Shown: piece by piece, positions 22,890 to 31,846 of the stretch
Layout of the letters: every line of letters starts with the position of its first letter
How positions within the stretch are numbered: the stretch's first letter is position 1
Origin: Chloroflexota bacterium
GTDB taxonomy: Bacteria > Chloroflexota > Dehalococcoidia > DSTF01 > RBG-16-68-14
Length of the DNA stretch: 34,386 nucleotides
Direction: 5' to 3'
NCBI GenBank assembly: GCA_003228685.1
Contig: QIFC01000093.1
Span: 1-34,386, forward strand
Program-made: the position numbers and the translations under genes
The notes under the pieces: generated by a model
What the model was told of the DNA's origin: nothing
What the model saw: the letters and a program-made list of their open reading frames with translations, nothing else
Databases searched by the model: none

Positions 22890-24317
22890 ATGACGACTTG
22901 GATTGCTCAATACAAGTGGCTGCTGCTTATCGCTGCGGCCATACTGGCGCTGTTCGTGTTCGCCGCCTGTGCTGGTGGCGATGATGACGACGTCGAGGAA
23001 CCAACGGTGATAGAAGAGCCTGCGGAAACGCAAGTCGTCGTCGAACCGCCTTGCGAAGGCGGCGCCGGCGTGGTTGGCCGCACAGGCGCTGCGGGAGTAT
23101 CTGCTTCCGGCTTGCAGGATGCTGATGATCTCAAGATCGGCGTGCTCGTGCCGAGCACGGGAGCGCTTTCCACGTTTGGGCCGGACTATATCAATGCCGC
23201 CAATCTCGCGGCCAAATGTCTCAACAACGCAGGCGGAATCAACGGCGGCCGCGTCGTCATCGTGACAGGCGACACCGGCACGGCGCCGGAGCAGGGCGTG
23301 ACCGAAGCCGAACGGCTTGTGAGCGTTGAGGGCGTTGTCGCAATCATGGGCGCGGCATCCAGCGGCGTCTCGCTGGCGGTTGCGGAGTCCGTCACGATTC
23401 CGAATGGCGTCATTCTGATGTCGCCTGCGTCGACATCCCCGGCCCTAACTGATCTAGAGGATGATGACTTTGTCTTCCGGACGCCGATCTCTGACGCGGC
23501 GCAGGGCGTCGTCCTCGCTCAGGTAGTTTCTGATGACCTAGGCTTGACCAACGTCTGCGCGCTGTTCGTCAACAATGCATACGGCCAGGGTCTCTCCGAC
23601 GTCTTCCGAGTGGCGTTTGCATCCCTGGGCGGCACCTTGACGGCCGCCGTGCCGCATGACGATGCGGAGGCGATCAGCTACACCGCCGAGTTGACTGAGT
23701 GCACCGCGGGCGACCCTGAGGCGCTCATTGCGATTAGCTACCCAACAGGCCAGGCGACTGTCTACCTGCGTGAAGCCCTGGAAGGCGGCCTGATCGACAA
23801 CTTCGTGTTTGTCGATGGCACGCGCGAAGACGACATCTTCAATGACCTTGGCTGGGACGCGTTTGATGGCATGCTCGGAACGGCCCCAGGCACGTTGCAG
23901 ACCGATCTTGGCGACGACTTCGATGAAGCATTTGAAGCCGAGTTTGGCGCGCTCTACAGCAGCCCGTTTGTGCGCGAGGCCTATGACGCGATCATCGCGA
24001 TGGGACTTGCGGCGCAAGCGGCCGGCACGAACACAGACTCGGCATTGATTCGTGACAGCCTCCGCGGCACGTCGAATGCTCCCGGCACGGTATTTGGCCC
24101 GAGCGGAGACGACATCATCGCGGCGGTGGCTGCGGTGGTCGCGGGCGAGGACATCGATTACCAGGGGGCGTCCGGCTCCGTAGACTTCAACGACGATGGT
24201 GACATCACCTTCGGTGCCATTGAAGTTTGGCGCATCGATGCCGAAAACCAGGAGTTCGTCGTCGAACGGCGGGTTTCGGTCGATCTGGCAACAGGAGAAA
24301 TCCTCGATCTCGACTAG
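22890..24317 (+). CDS. livK: Branched-chain amino-acid-type ABC transporter substrate-binding lipoprotein
   Basis: A 475-residue periplasmic-binding-protein type I lipoprotein. Signal helix LLLIAAAILALFVFAAC with the lipid-attached Cys, then an acidic linker. The mature domain opens with KIGVLVPSTGALSTFGPDYI and includes GGINGGRVVIVTGDTG, MGAASSGVSLAVAES and LFVNNAYGQGLSDVF, all typical of LivJ/LivK-like receptors. Amino acids, amides, urea or aromatic acids are possible ligands; the pocket cannot be read reliably. AGGAGG stands before the ATG. It converges on livM and shares a bidirectional terminator with it, so the receptor is transcribed apart from its transporter. Confidence 0.88.
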   Translation: MTTWIAQYKWLLLIAAAILALFVFAACAGGDDDDVEEPTVIEEPAETQVVVEPPCEGGAGVVGRTGAAGVSASGLQDADDLKIGVLVPSTGALSTFGPDYINAANLAAKCLNNAGGINGGRVVIVTGDTGTAPEQGVTEAERLVSVEGVVAIMGAASSGVSLAVAESVTIPNGVILMSPASTSPALTDLEDDDFVFRTPISDAAQGVVLAQVVSDDLGLTNVCALFVNNAYGQGLSDVFRVAFASLGGTLTAAVPHDDAEAISYTAELTECTAGDPEALIAISYPTGQATVYLREALEGGLIDNFVFVDGTREDDIFNDLGWDAFDGMLGTAPGTLQTDLGDDFDEAFEAEFGALYSSPFVREAYDAIIAMGLAAQAAGTNTDSALIRDSLRGTSNAPGTVFGPSGDDIIAAVAAVVAGEDIDYQGASGSVDFNDDGDITFGAIEVWRIDAENQEFVVERRVSVDLATGEILDLD

Positions 24318-24335
24318 CACCGCACACGGCTAATG

Positions 24336-24368
24336 ACAGAGGGCCCGGCTTAACGCCGGGCCCTCTGT
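24336..24368. terminator. Bidirectional terminator between livK and livM
   Basis: ACAGAGGGCCCGGC (24336-24349), 5-base loop, GCCGGGCCCTCTGT (24355-24368): a perfect 14-bp stem directly abutting the livM stop and 18 bp past the livK stop. Only TTTATG-like short tails follow, but the long GC stem should end transcription from both sides. Confidence 0.85.
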
Positions 24369-25511
24369 TTATGGTTCTGATGTGTTCGTTGCGGCAGGGT
24401 CGCCGGGCGTACTCTTGCGCATGCGGCGGTCGAGCCAAATCGAGACCCGGCGCTCTTCGGGTATCAGTCCCTGCGGCCGCAGCAGCAGGATGGCGACGAT
24501 CAGCAAGCCCAAGAGGAAGTCTCGTATGAAGGAGATGCGACTCTCAATGAGGCTGGGCAGGTCATAGAGTTGGAGGTTGAGCGTGATCGTGAAGATGCCC
24601 CAGACAACGTACGCTCCCGCGATGGCGCCCCAATTGTTGCCGCTGCCGCCGACGATGAGCATCGCCCAAATGAGAAACGTGGCGAAGAAATGGTCGAACG
24701 TGGTCGGTCCGATCGACCCGCGGCTGAAGGCAAACACTGCACCGCCAACGCCCATAAACATCGCGCCTAGAATGAAACCCTGCATCTTGAAGGCGAAGAC
24801 ATTCTTCCCGCTGGCGGCGGTGGCAATCTCATCTTCCTTGAGCGCCCGCAATACGCGGCCCCAGGGCGAACGGATCACTCGCTCCACTAGCAGGAAGACG
24901 ACGATCAGTACCACGACAACGACGGCAAGGTAGACAAAGCGGTTGGTGTCTGCCTCGAAATAGCCGCTGAACGGCTTCGGTATGCCGATCAAGCTGCGGC
25001 TGCCGTTCACCAGGTAGTCTTCCTGGATGACGATTCGTCGCAGTAGCTCCGCGATGCCGATCGTAGTGATCGCCAGGTAGTCCTCTCGCAATCTGAGCGT
25101 CGGGATCGCCAAGAGGAACGCCAGCAAGCCGGACGCGATGGCTGCCGCGAGCATTGCTACCAGGAACGGTACCCACTGATCACCGCCGAGGAATGGTGGC
25201 GAAAATACTTCGCCGAACCCGCCGACGTACCGCACTGAGCTCTCCGGATCCGCGGGTGGCTTCACGAAGATGGCCGCCGTGTATGCGCCGACTAGGAAGA
25301 ACGCGGCAACGCCGAAATTGAAGATCCCCGTGTAGCCCCATTGGACATTGAGCGCTAGTGAGAAGACAGCGTAGATGGCGGCAGTGGTAGCGAAGAACGC
25401 CAGGAAGTTGATCGTGCCGTCAAGGCTACGCGAACGTTCGAGCGTGGTGCCCACCAAGAGTCCGGTGACGGTAAGCAAGACCAACGGGGTAAGCATTCGC
25501 TCGAATCGCAT
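24369..25511 (-). CDS. livM: LivM-type ABC transporter permease
   Basis: A 380-residue inner-membrane permease with about nine to ten helices and the family stretches NVQWGYTGIFNFGVAAFFLV, RLREDYLAITTIGIAELLR, SPWGRVLRALKEDEIATAA (the cytoplasmic coupling loop) and MLIVGGSGNNWGAIAGAYVV. The ATG at 25511 shares a base with the livH stop (TAATG). A much longer frame reaches 25829 but lies antiparallel inside the livH gene and is rejected. The C-terminus is an RPQGLIPEERR-type tail plus a short charged extension. Confidence 0.92.
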   Translation of the reverse strand: MRFERMLTPLVLLTVTGLLVGTTLERSRSLDGTINFLAFFATTAAIYAVFSLALNVQWGYTGIFNFGVAAFFLVGAYTAAIFVKPPADPESSVRYVGGFGEVFSPPFLGGDQWVPFLVAMLAAAIASGLLAFLLAIPTLRLREDYLAITTIGIAELLRRIVIQEDYLVNGSRSLIGIPKPFSGYFEADTNRFVYLAVVVVVLIVVFLLVERVIRSPWGRVLRALKEDEIATAASGKNVFAFKMQGFILGAMFMGVGGAVFAFSRGSIGPTTFDHFFATFLIWAMLIVGGSGNNWGAIAGAYVVWGIFTITLNLQLYDLPSLIESRISFIRDFLLGLLIVAILLLRPQGLIPEERRVSIWLDRRMRKSTPGDPAATNTSEP

Positions 25512-26623
25512 TAGGTTGCCGTCCCAAATAGGCCGCGCGGGCGCAGTAAGAGGATCAGAATCAAGATCACGAACGCTACTGCCGGCTTGTAGCCGATAGA
25601 CAGATCTTCGAAGCCGACGGACCGGAGGAACTGGATCGAGGACTCTTGCGCCACGCCGACGACCAGGGCGCCGATAAATGCCCCCTGCGGCTTGCCAATG
25701 CCGCCAAGGATCGTTGCCGCGAAGAGCGGGAGGATTAGCTCGAAGCCAAGAATTGGGCGCAACAGCGCCTGAATCGACAGCAAGGCGCCTGCGATTGCCA
25801 TCAAGCCCCCGGCAAACACCCATGTCCACATCACGATGCGGGTCGTGTTGATGCCGCTCACCAGCGCAAGGTCCGGGTTGTCTGCCATCGCTCGCATCGC
25901 CTTGCCTAGCTTGGTGTGGAATAGGACATAGTACATCACGGCTGCCAGGCCCAGCGCTACCAAGAAAATGAATATCTGGTCGGTCTTGAGCACGACACCG
26001 AACGGATACTCATTCGCGTAATGCAGGCCCTGAACGTACCGCCGGGGGTCCGGTCCCCAGATGATCAGCATCAGCGCCCGGATTGAGAAAGCAATCCCCA
26101 ACGCTGCCATCGCGAAAATCACGATTCCGCTGCCCCGTCGCCTCAGCGGACGGTACACGACTCGATCGAGTCCGACCGAAAAAACCGCCAGCACGATCGC
26201 CGCCAGTGCGATCGCCAGCAGCAGTCCCCAGCCGAAGCTCAGGTCCCCCAGTCCCGCGGTCGCTCCGGGAAGGCGGTCGATGCTCCAGCCAAGATCGACG
26301 TCGATGTTCGTCCGCTTTCCGACGACCGTGCCGGTGAGGAAGAAGAACGCCATGTAGGCCCCCAGCATCATCGTGTCTCCGTGCGCAAAGTTTGCGAACC
26401 CAAGGATGCCATAGATCAGCGTCAGCCCGATCGCGCCGAGCGCAAGCACACTGCCGACGATCAGGCCCGCGATGAACAGGTCGGTTTCGAAGATGGCTGC
26501 CCAGGAGAACAGGAGCGCGATGAGGAACCAAAGGACCCCCCTAGAAATCGCATCGCTGTGGCGCCGATACCCTTCGGCGACGTCGGACAGCGAACTGGTC
26601 AACTGCGCCGGCAGGACCGTCAT
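25511..26623 (-). CDS. livH: LivH-type ABC transporter permease
   Basis: A 370-residue permease, longer than the usual 290-310 because of an N-terminal leader and a loop containing the IDVDLGWSIDRLPGA segment. Family stretches: LGAIGLTLIYGILGFANFAH near the start, KLGKAMRAMADNPDLALVSG (coupling loop), and PLFAATILGGIGKPQGAFIG towards the end. AGGAGA precedes the ATG, which overlaps the livF stop (ATGA). Forms the membrane channel with LivM. Confidence 0.92.
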   Translation of the reverse strand: MTVLPAQLTSSLSDVAEGYRRHSDAISRGVLWFLIALLFSWAAIFETDLFIAGLIVGSVLALGAIGLTLIYGILGFANFAHGDTMMLGAYMAFFFLTGTVVGKRTNIDVDLGWSIDRLPGATAGLGDLSFGWGLLLAIALAAIVLAVFSVGLDRVVYRPLRRRGSGIVIFAMAALGIAFSIRALMLIIWGPDPRRYVQGLHYANEYPFGVVLKTDQIFIFLVALGLAAVMYYVLFHTKLGKAMRAMADNPDLALVSGINTTRIVMWTWVFAGGLMAIAGALLSIQALLRPILGFELILPLFAATILGGIGKPQGAFIGALVVGVAQESSIQFLRSVGFEDLSIGYKPAVAFVILILILLLRPRGLFGTAT

Positions 26624-27330
26624 GACTCTCCTAGGTAGAGGCGGCCGACCTCTTCGTTGTCGATCAGTCCCGCCGCGTCGCCTTCGAGGCGGTTCTCACC
26701 GGCGACGAGCACATAGCCGCGCTGGGAAAATGACAGCGCTTCTCGCGCGTTCTGCTCAACCAGCAGCACGGCCGTACCCGCCTTGTTGATCTCCAGGATC
26801 TTCTTGAAGATGATGTGGACCATCTTCGGCGAGAGCCCGGCCGACGGCTCGTCGAGCAGTAGCACCGTGGGGTCCAGCATCAGTGCCCGCGCCAACGCCA
26901 ACATTTGCCGCTGACCGCCGGACAGCTTGCCTGCCGCATCGCGGCGGCGGGACGTAAGGTCGGGGAACATCTCATAGACGCGCTCCAGGCGCTCGGGCAA
27001 GCCGTCGCGGCGGATGAACGCACCCATCTCCAAGTTTTCGTTGATGCTCAGGCTGGGGAAGACGTTCTCGACCTGCGGGACATATGACATTCCCGCCGCC
27101 ACGATTCGGTCGGGCGTATGGTTGGTGACGTCCTCGCTACCCAGCCGTACCTCTCCCGCCCGGGCTGGCAGGAGGCCGAAGACGGCCTTCAGCAGCGTCG
27201 ATTTACCCGCGCCGTTCGGGCCGATGATGGCGACCATCTCACCGTCCGCCACCGTGACCGAGACACTGTGAAGGATCTCTGCTTCGCCATACCCCGCGAC
27301 GAGCCCCGTGGCCTCCAGCGCGAACGTCAC
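26620..27330 (-). CDS. livF: LivF-type ABC transporter ATP-binding protein
   Basis: A 236-residue ATPase: Walker A GPNGAGKST, signature LSGGQRQMLALARALM, Walker B VLLLDEPSAGLSP and the H-loop position replaced by Gln in VLLVEQNAREAL, which is normal for LivF. GTG start at 27330 overlapping the livG stop by 4 bases (GTGA). Provides one of the two nucleotide-binding subunits of the importer. Confidence 0.93.
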   Translation of the reverse strand: MTFALEATGLVAGYGEAEILHSVSVTVADGEMVAIIGPNGAGKSTLLKAVFGLLPARAGEVRLGSEDVTNHTPDRIVAAGMSYVPQVENVFPSLSINENLEMGAFIRRDGLPERLERVYEMFPDLTSRRRDAAGKLSGGQRQMLALARALMLDPTVLLLDEPSAGLSPKMVHIIFKKILEINKAGTAVLLVEQNAREALSFSQRGYVLVAGENRLEGDAAGLIDNEEVGRLYLGES

Positions 27331-28106
27331 CGGTACTGGCCGCCAAGATAAGCTTCTAGCACGCGCTCATCGCGTTTGATCTCCTCAGGCGTACCCTCGG
27401 CGAGTAGGCCGCCTTCGCTCATCACGAGCACCGGATTGCAAAGGCGGGTGACGAGGTCCATGTCGTGCTCGATGAGAAAGATCGTGATGCCCAGATCCGA
27501 GCAAAGCGCTTCGATCTTCTCCGCAAGCTTGCCCAGCAGCACACGATTCACTCCCGCCCCCGGTTCGTCTAGAAGCAGGAGCGTTGGGTCGCACATGAGG
27601 GTCCTCGCCAGTTCCAGGAGTTTCTTCTGTCCGCCGGAGAGGTTGGAGGCGTACTCATCACGCAGGTCGACCAACTCAACGAAGTTCAGCACCTCCATCG
27701 CTCGCTCGTAGTGCTGCTCCTCCTCCCGAGAGACGCGTCCGTTGAACAGCCACGGATTCCAGATGCGCTCGCCGCTCTGGCGCGGCGGCATGAGCATCAA
27801 GTTTTCCAACACAGTCATCGTCTTGATCGACCTAGCGATCTGGAACGTGCGCACGATGCCCCGGTGGAACGTTCTGTGGGGTGGCTGGCCATCGATCCGG
27901 CGGCCTTGGAAGCGGATCGTACCGGAGGTCGGCTTCTCCGCGCCGGCAATGAGATTGAAGAGCGTCGTCTTGCCGGCCCCGTTGGGGCCAATCAGCCCCG
28001 TAATCTTGCCCTTGCTGGCGGAGAGCGTGCACTTGTCCACGGCGAGCACGCCGCCAAACGATTTCGTTAGCTGATCGACTTCAAGGATTGGCGGCTGCGC
28101 AGACAT
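27327..28106 (-). CDS. livG: LivG-type ABC transporter ATP-binding protein
   Basis: First gene of the livGFHM operon, 259 residues. Walker A GPNGAGKTT, Q-loop IVRTFQIARSI, signature LSGGQKKLLELARTLM, Walker B LLLLDEPGAGVN, switch histidine in FLIEHDMDLV, and the LivG-specific extension around WNPWLFNGR. A TATACT -10-like box lies at 28127-28122 on the minus strand, about 16 bases before the ATG, without a convincing -35 box. The 104-bp gap to the divergent SDR gene also holds a GGGAGC/GCTCCC inverted repeat (28143-28172). Confidence 0.93.
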   Translation of the reverse strand: MSAQPPILEVDQLTKSFGGVLAVDKCTLSASKGKITGLIGPNGAGKTTLFNLIAGAEKPTSGTIRFQGRRIDGQPPHRTFHRGIVRTFQIARSIKTMTVLENLMLMPPRQSGERIWNPWLFNGRVSREEEQHYERAMEVLNFVELVDLRDEYASNLSGGQKKLLELARTLMCDPTLLLLDEPGAGVNRVLLGKLAEKIEALCSDLGITIFLIEHDMDLVTRLCNPVLVMSEGGLLAEGTPEEIKRDERVLEAYLGGQYR

Positions 28107-28210
28107 TGTCTCGGCCGCTTCAGTATAGTTGGAGGCAGATTAGGGAGCCACTGCGCGTATCGGCGCGCTCCCTTGGAAGCCTCGTTCACCAGTTCGCTTA
28201 GGAGGGTAAT

Positions 28211-29077
28211 ATGGCAAGCGAAGGAACGCGAACCGTAGTCATCACAGGCGCGTCCACAGGCATCGGCGAGGCTTGTGCCCTGCGTATGGACCGGCTTGGC
28301 TGGCGCGTCTTCGCCGGCGTCCGCAAAGAAGCGGACGGTGCGGCGCTGAAGGCGCAGGCGTCGGACAAGCTCACGCCCATCATCCTTGACGTGACGGAAC
28401 AGCCCACGATCGATGCCTCCGCGGAGACCGTGACGGCTGCTGTGGGGGAATCGGGGCTGGCAGGTCTTGTCAACAATGCCGGGGTCGGCGTTGGAGGGCC
28501 GCTGGAGTTTATCTCCGTGGACGAACTCCGTCGCCAACTGGAAGTGAATGTGATCGGCCAGATCGCGGTCACGCAGGCGTTCATGCCGATGATCCGGAAG
28601 GCAACCGGACGCATCGTGAACATGGGCTCCATCGGCGGTCGCATGGCGACGCCGTTCCTTGGGCCATACAACGCCTCCAAGTTCGCAATGGAGGCGTTGA
28701 CGGACTCACTCAGGCAAGAGCTTCAACCATGGGGAATCCACGTCTCGATTATCGAGCCTGGCAGCATCGCGACGCCAATCTGGGACAAGTCGAAAGCTGC
28801 CGTCGATGAGCTAAAGGAGACGCTTCCTGAGGAAGCGATGATGCTCTACGGTGAAACCGTGGAGGCGGTCGAGAAGGCCCTGATCAAGTTCGAAGCCGCC
28901 GGCATTCCGCCGGACGACGTCGCCAAGTTTGCCGAGCACGCGCTCACGGCGCCCACGCCGAGGACGCGCTACGTGGTCGGCCGCGATGCGCAGCTTCAGC
29001 GTATGCTAGTGAAGTGGGCGCCCGACCGCGTCCGCGATCTGCTCGTTCGGATGCAGCTTGGGCTGCCGGGTAAGTAG
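28211..29077 (+). CDS. Short-chain dehydrogenase/reductase
   Basis: A 288-residue classical SDR. NAD(P)-binding TGASTGIGEA at residues 12-21, NNAG at about 92, the catalytic Ser in VNMGSIGGRMA and Tyr-Lys in PYNASKFAME. The Arg of VFAGVRKE after the second strand hints at NADP preference. A C-terminal segment of about 70 residues (TVEAVEKALIKFEAAGIPPD) is of the type seen in retinol/steroid-dehydrogenase-like SDRs. AGGAGGG precedes the ATG. Substrate unknown. Confidence 0.88.
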   Translation: MASEGTRTVVITGASTGIGEACALRMDRLGWRVFAGVRKEADGAALKAQASDKLTPIILDVTEQPTIDASAETVTAAVGESGLAGLVNNAGVGVGGPLEFISVDELRRQLEVNVIGQIAVTQAFMPMIRKATGRIVNMGSIGGRMATPFLGPYNASKFAMEALTDSLRQELQPWGIHVSIIEPGSIATPIWDKSKAAVDELKETLPEEAMMLYGETVEAVEKALIKFEAAGIPPDDVAKFAEHALTAPTPRTRYVVGRDAQLQRMLVKWAPDRVRDLLVRMQLGLPGK

Positions 29078-29199
29078 GGTAGGGGGTTGAAGCCAAACCA
29101 GCAACGGTGCGATGCCCCCTCGTACCCGAGGGTGTTACTGCCGTTCGTTACCTCGCGCATCGGCGCATCGTGCATCCGCAAGGTGATCTCCTAACACCC

Positions 29200-29715
29200 A
29201 TGTTTCCACTGGGACACGTGGCTGCCGCGTGCGGAACGGCCTGGCTCGTTCGCAACGCGGGGCGAAACGACACGCCGGGCTCCGGTCTGTTGATGGGTCG
29301 CATCGACTACCGAGCGGTGGCCTTCGGTGCGCTGCTACCGGACCTAGTCGACAAACCGCTGATTTGGTTCATCCTGCGCGATTCCGACTTTGGCGGTCGC
29401 CACGTTGGCCATTCGTTGCTCTTCATGGCCCTGCTTCTTGCTCTGGGGCTCGCAGTCCGCGCCCGAGGCGATAACCGAGTGCTCCTGATCGCCTTCGGCG
29501 CACTCACGCACATCGTTTACGATTCGGTGACGAACATTCCATGGAGCATCCTCTATCCGTTTGTAGAGTTGGACGTACAGCATAGTGAAATCCTCCTTCG
29601 CGCAACGAGCATTGCCGCGGAGGTCGTGGCCGTTTTCGTCGTCGTCTTCGTTCTCCTGAGGCCTCGGGCCCGAGAACGGGTGTCGCTGTTCCTGCGCGAA
29701 GGACGCATCGACTAG
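29200..29715 (+). CDS. Small membrane-bound YdjM/DUF457-like metal-dependent hydrolase
   Basis: A 171-residue integral membrane protein with about four helices. Conserved-looking metal-ligand segments: MFPLGHVAAA at the start, GALLPDLVDKPL, GRHVGHSLLF and GALTHIVYDS, matching the His/Asp pattern of the YdjM family (predicted metal-dependent hydrolases; no proven reaction). The ATG at 29200 is chosen because it opens directly with the motif; the frame extends to 29107 without similarity. It lies 54 bp before serS on the same strand. Confidence 0.72.
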   Translation: MFPLGHVAAACGTAWLVRNAGRNDTPGSGLLMGRIDYRAVAFGALLPDLVDKPLIWFILRDSDFGGRHVGHSLLFMALLLALGLAVRARGDNRVLLIAFGALTHIVYDSVTNIPWSILYPFVELDVQHSEILLRATSIAAEVVAVFVVVFVLLRPRARERVSLFLREGRID

Positions 29716-29769
29716 CCGCTCGTGAGCCGGTTGCTGGACGCTGCGCCGGGTTCTCCGTAGGATACTCTC

Positions 29770-31035
29770 ATGCTCGACATGGATTTCATCGTGCAGAATC
29801 CAGACACTGTCAGACACGCGATCGACGTCAAGAACGTGGACCTCGATCTCGACGTGGTCCTCGGAAAGTACGAGGCTGTGAAGGCAGTCCTTGCCGGGGT
29901 AGAAGCGCTTCGCCACGATCGAAACATGCTGTCGAAGCAGGCCGGCAAAGCCGAGCCGTCCGAGCGAGAACAACTGATCGAGCAGAGCCGCGAGGTCGGA
30001 GCGAAGCTGAAGGAGATGGAGCCCAGCCTGCGCGAACGGCAGGACGAACTTCGCGACCTGCTGTTGCTCGTGCCGAACATCCCAAGCAAAGACGAACCAG
30101 TAGGTCCGGATGAGGAGTCGAACGTCGAGCTTCGCACGTGGGGCGAGAAGCCTGAGTTCGGCTTCGAGGCGCGCGACCACGTGGAGCTGCTCGAGCTTCA
30201 CGGCTGGACCGTACCGACAGTTGGCAACCTCGCTGGGTCTCGCAGCTACGCGCTGCGCGGCGAGCTTGCGCTGCTAGAGATGAGCCTCTGGCGCTTCGCG
30301 CTCGATTACATGGTGAAGCAGGGCTTCACGCCGGTGGCGTTGCCTTCGTTCGCTCGCGAGGCGGCGCTCGTCGGTACCGGACACTTTCCTGGCAGCCGCG
30401 ACGAGGCATACCAAGTCGAGGATGATCTCTTTCTCTCCGGCACTGCCGAGGTTGGCCTCAACTACCTAAGAAGCGGCGAGATCCTCTCGCCGCCGGACCT
30501 GCCGGTGCGAGACGCCGGATTCTCGTCCTGCTTCCGCCGCGAGGCCGGAGCGGCGGGTAAGGATGTTCGTGGCCTGCTGCGGGTGCACCAGTTCTACAAG
30601 GTCGAACAGTACGTCTGTTGCGTGCCGGATGAGGGCGAGTCGGATCGCTGGTTCGAGGCGCTGCTCGCGAATGCGGAGGCGCTCGTGCAGGCACTCGAAT
30701 TGCCGTATCGAGTGGTGCGCCTCTCGACCGGCGAGATGGGCGCTGGCAAGGTGCGTATGTGGGACATCGAGTGCTGGCTCCCGGCTGCGGGAGAGTACCG
30801 CGAGACGCACTCCGTCTCGGAATTCTACGACTGGCAGGCGCGCCGCGCCGGCCTTCGCTACCGGGACGATGATGGTAAGGTGCGTTACCTCTACACGCTC
30901 AACAACACGGCGATCGCCACGCCGAGGATTCTGGCGCAGCTACTGGAGGTCCACCAACAGGAGGACGGTACCGTGCGCGTGCCGGCCGCCCTGCGGCCGT
31001 ATCTGGGCGGGATCGAGGCGCTGGGCGCGCCTTAA
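29770..31035 (+). CDS. serS: Seryl-tRNA synthetase
   Basis: A 421-residue class II aminoacyl-tRNA synthetase charging tRNA-Ser (and tRNA-Sec when present). The N-terminal coiled-coil arm spans about residues 27-110. Catalytic blocks: FLSGTAEVGLNYL (serine-binding TAE), motif 2 SSCFRREAGAAGKDVRGLLR with the usual VHQFYKVEQ after it, and motif 3 TLNNTAIATPRILAQLLEVH. The tail EDGTVRVPAALRPYLGG is standard. In motif 3 the common NGSGLA is NNTAIA, a known kind of variant. The ATG at 29770 or 29779 would both work. The selenoprotein at 32774 implies this enzyme would also serylate tRNA-Sec. Confidence 0.95.
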   Translation: MLDMDFIVQNPDTVRHAIDVKNVDLDLDVVLGKYEAVKAVLAGVEALRHDRNMLSKQAGKAEPSEREQLIEQSREVGAKLKEMEPSLRERQDELRDLLLLVPNIPSKDEPVGPDEESNVELRTWGEKPEFGFEARDHVELLELHGWTVPTVGNLAGSRSYALRGELALLEMSLWRFALDYMVKQGFTPVALPSFAREAALVGTGHFPGSRDEAYQVEDDLFLSGTAEVGLNYLRSGEILSPPDLPVRDAGFSSCFRREAGAAGKDVRGLLRVHQFYKVEQYVCCVPDEGESDRWFEALLANAEALVQALELPYRVVRLSTGEMGAGKVRMWDIECWLPAAGEYRETHSVSEFYDWQARRAGLRYRDDDGKVRYLYTLNNTAIATPRILAQLLEVHQQEDGTVRVPAALRPYLGGIEALGAP

Positions 31036-31046
31036 CCGCTAGCGTC

Positions 31047-31111
31047 GCGGTGAGTACGCCGGACTCACCGGCGCGGCGAGTATGCCGGACTCACCGGCGC
31101 GGTGAGTACGC
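31047..31111. repeat. 26-bp tandem repeat of a hairpin at the serS/SDR convergence
   Basis: Units at 31047-31072 and 31073-31098 plus a 13-base partial at 31099-31111. Each unit contains GGTGAGT and ACTCACC (or a near copy) around a 7-base loop, so each can fold. The last copy covers the SDR stop codon and final codons. It may serve as the shared terminator of the two convergent genes, although no U-tract is present. Confidence 0.75.
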
Positions 31112-31843
31112 ATAGTCGAGCCCCTTACGTACCGTTACCCGCATCACCTCTCCGGACCTCGAATCGTCGTTAATCAGTTCCAGTACGCCCGCCGCGACGT
31201 CCTCCGGCTGCAGAATCCCGCCCACCTCTTGTTTCATCGCCTCCATCGCGGCCTCGCCAGCCCCCTGGACGAGAGGCGTGTTCGTGAACGTCGGGCAGAT
31301 CGCATTGACGCGAATGCCCTCCGCCGCCAGGTAGCCGAGCGAGCGGCTGAGGTGGATTACGCCGGCTTTGGCCGTCGCGTAGATCGGGCTGGTTGGCATG
31401 GGCAGCAGGCCGCCCATCGAGGCCGTGCTGATGATCACGCCGCCGCCGCCTTGGCTCCGCATGAGCTGGACTTCAAGCTGAACAGCCTGGATCACGGCCG
31501 TCAGATCGATGTTGAAACAGCGCTCCCAACTGTCGTTACCGGGTTCTAGGAAGTTGCCTCCCTCGCCAATGCCGGCGTTGTTGTACGCGATGTCCACGCG
31601 GCCGAAGCGTTCGACGGCCTGATCCAGCGCGCGCTGCAGGTCCTCTTTCTTGAGGACGTCCGTTTCGACGAAGTGCGCCTTGCCGTGAGCCGCCTCGATC
31701 TCGGTGACGGCGTCAGCGCCGGCTGCGGCCTGCAGGTCGGCGATCACAATGCTCGCGCCGTTCGATGCCAGGAGCTTCGCGGTCGCCAAGCCGATGCCGG
31801 ACGCTCCCCCTGAGATGACAGCCACTTTACCGTTCGGGTCCAT
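31091..31843 (-). CDS. Short-chain dehydrogenase/reductase
   Basis: A 250-residue classical SDR of the FabG/glucose-dehydrogenase size. Cofactor motif SGGASGIGLA; Asp at the end of the second strand (IVIADLQ) favours NAD; NNAG at about 88; catalytic Ser in ISTASMGG and Tyr-Lys in IYATAKAGV. C-terminal EDVAAGVLELINDDSRSGEV is usual. It ends inside the tandem hairpin repeat and starts 3 bp from the nitroreductase stop, so the two are co-transcribed. Substrate unknown. Confidence 0.88.
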   Translation of the reverse strand: MDPNGKVAVISGGASGIGLATAKLLASNGASIVIADLQAAAGADAVTEIEAAHGKAHFVETDVLKKEDLQRALDQAVERFGRVDIAYNNAGIGEGGNFLEPGNDSWERCFNIDLTAVIQAVQLEVQLMRSQGGGGVIISTASMGGLLPMPTSPIYATAKAGVIHLSRSLGYLAAEGIRVNAICPTFTNTPLVQGAGEAAMEAMKQEVGGILQPEDVAAGVLELINDDSRSGEVMRVTVRKGLDYAYSPRR

Positions 31844-31846
31844 CAG

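Noticed and set aside
24369..25829. 486-residue version of LivM
   Set aside because: The first 106 residues are a frame inside livH with no membrane-permease character; the ATG at 25511 gives a normal LivM and overlaps the livH stop.
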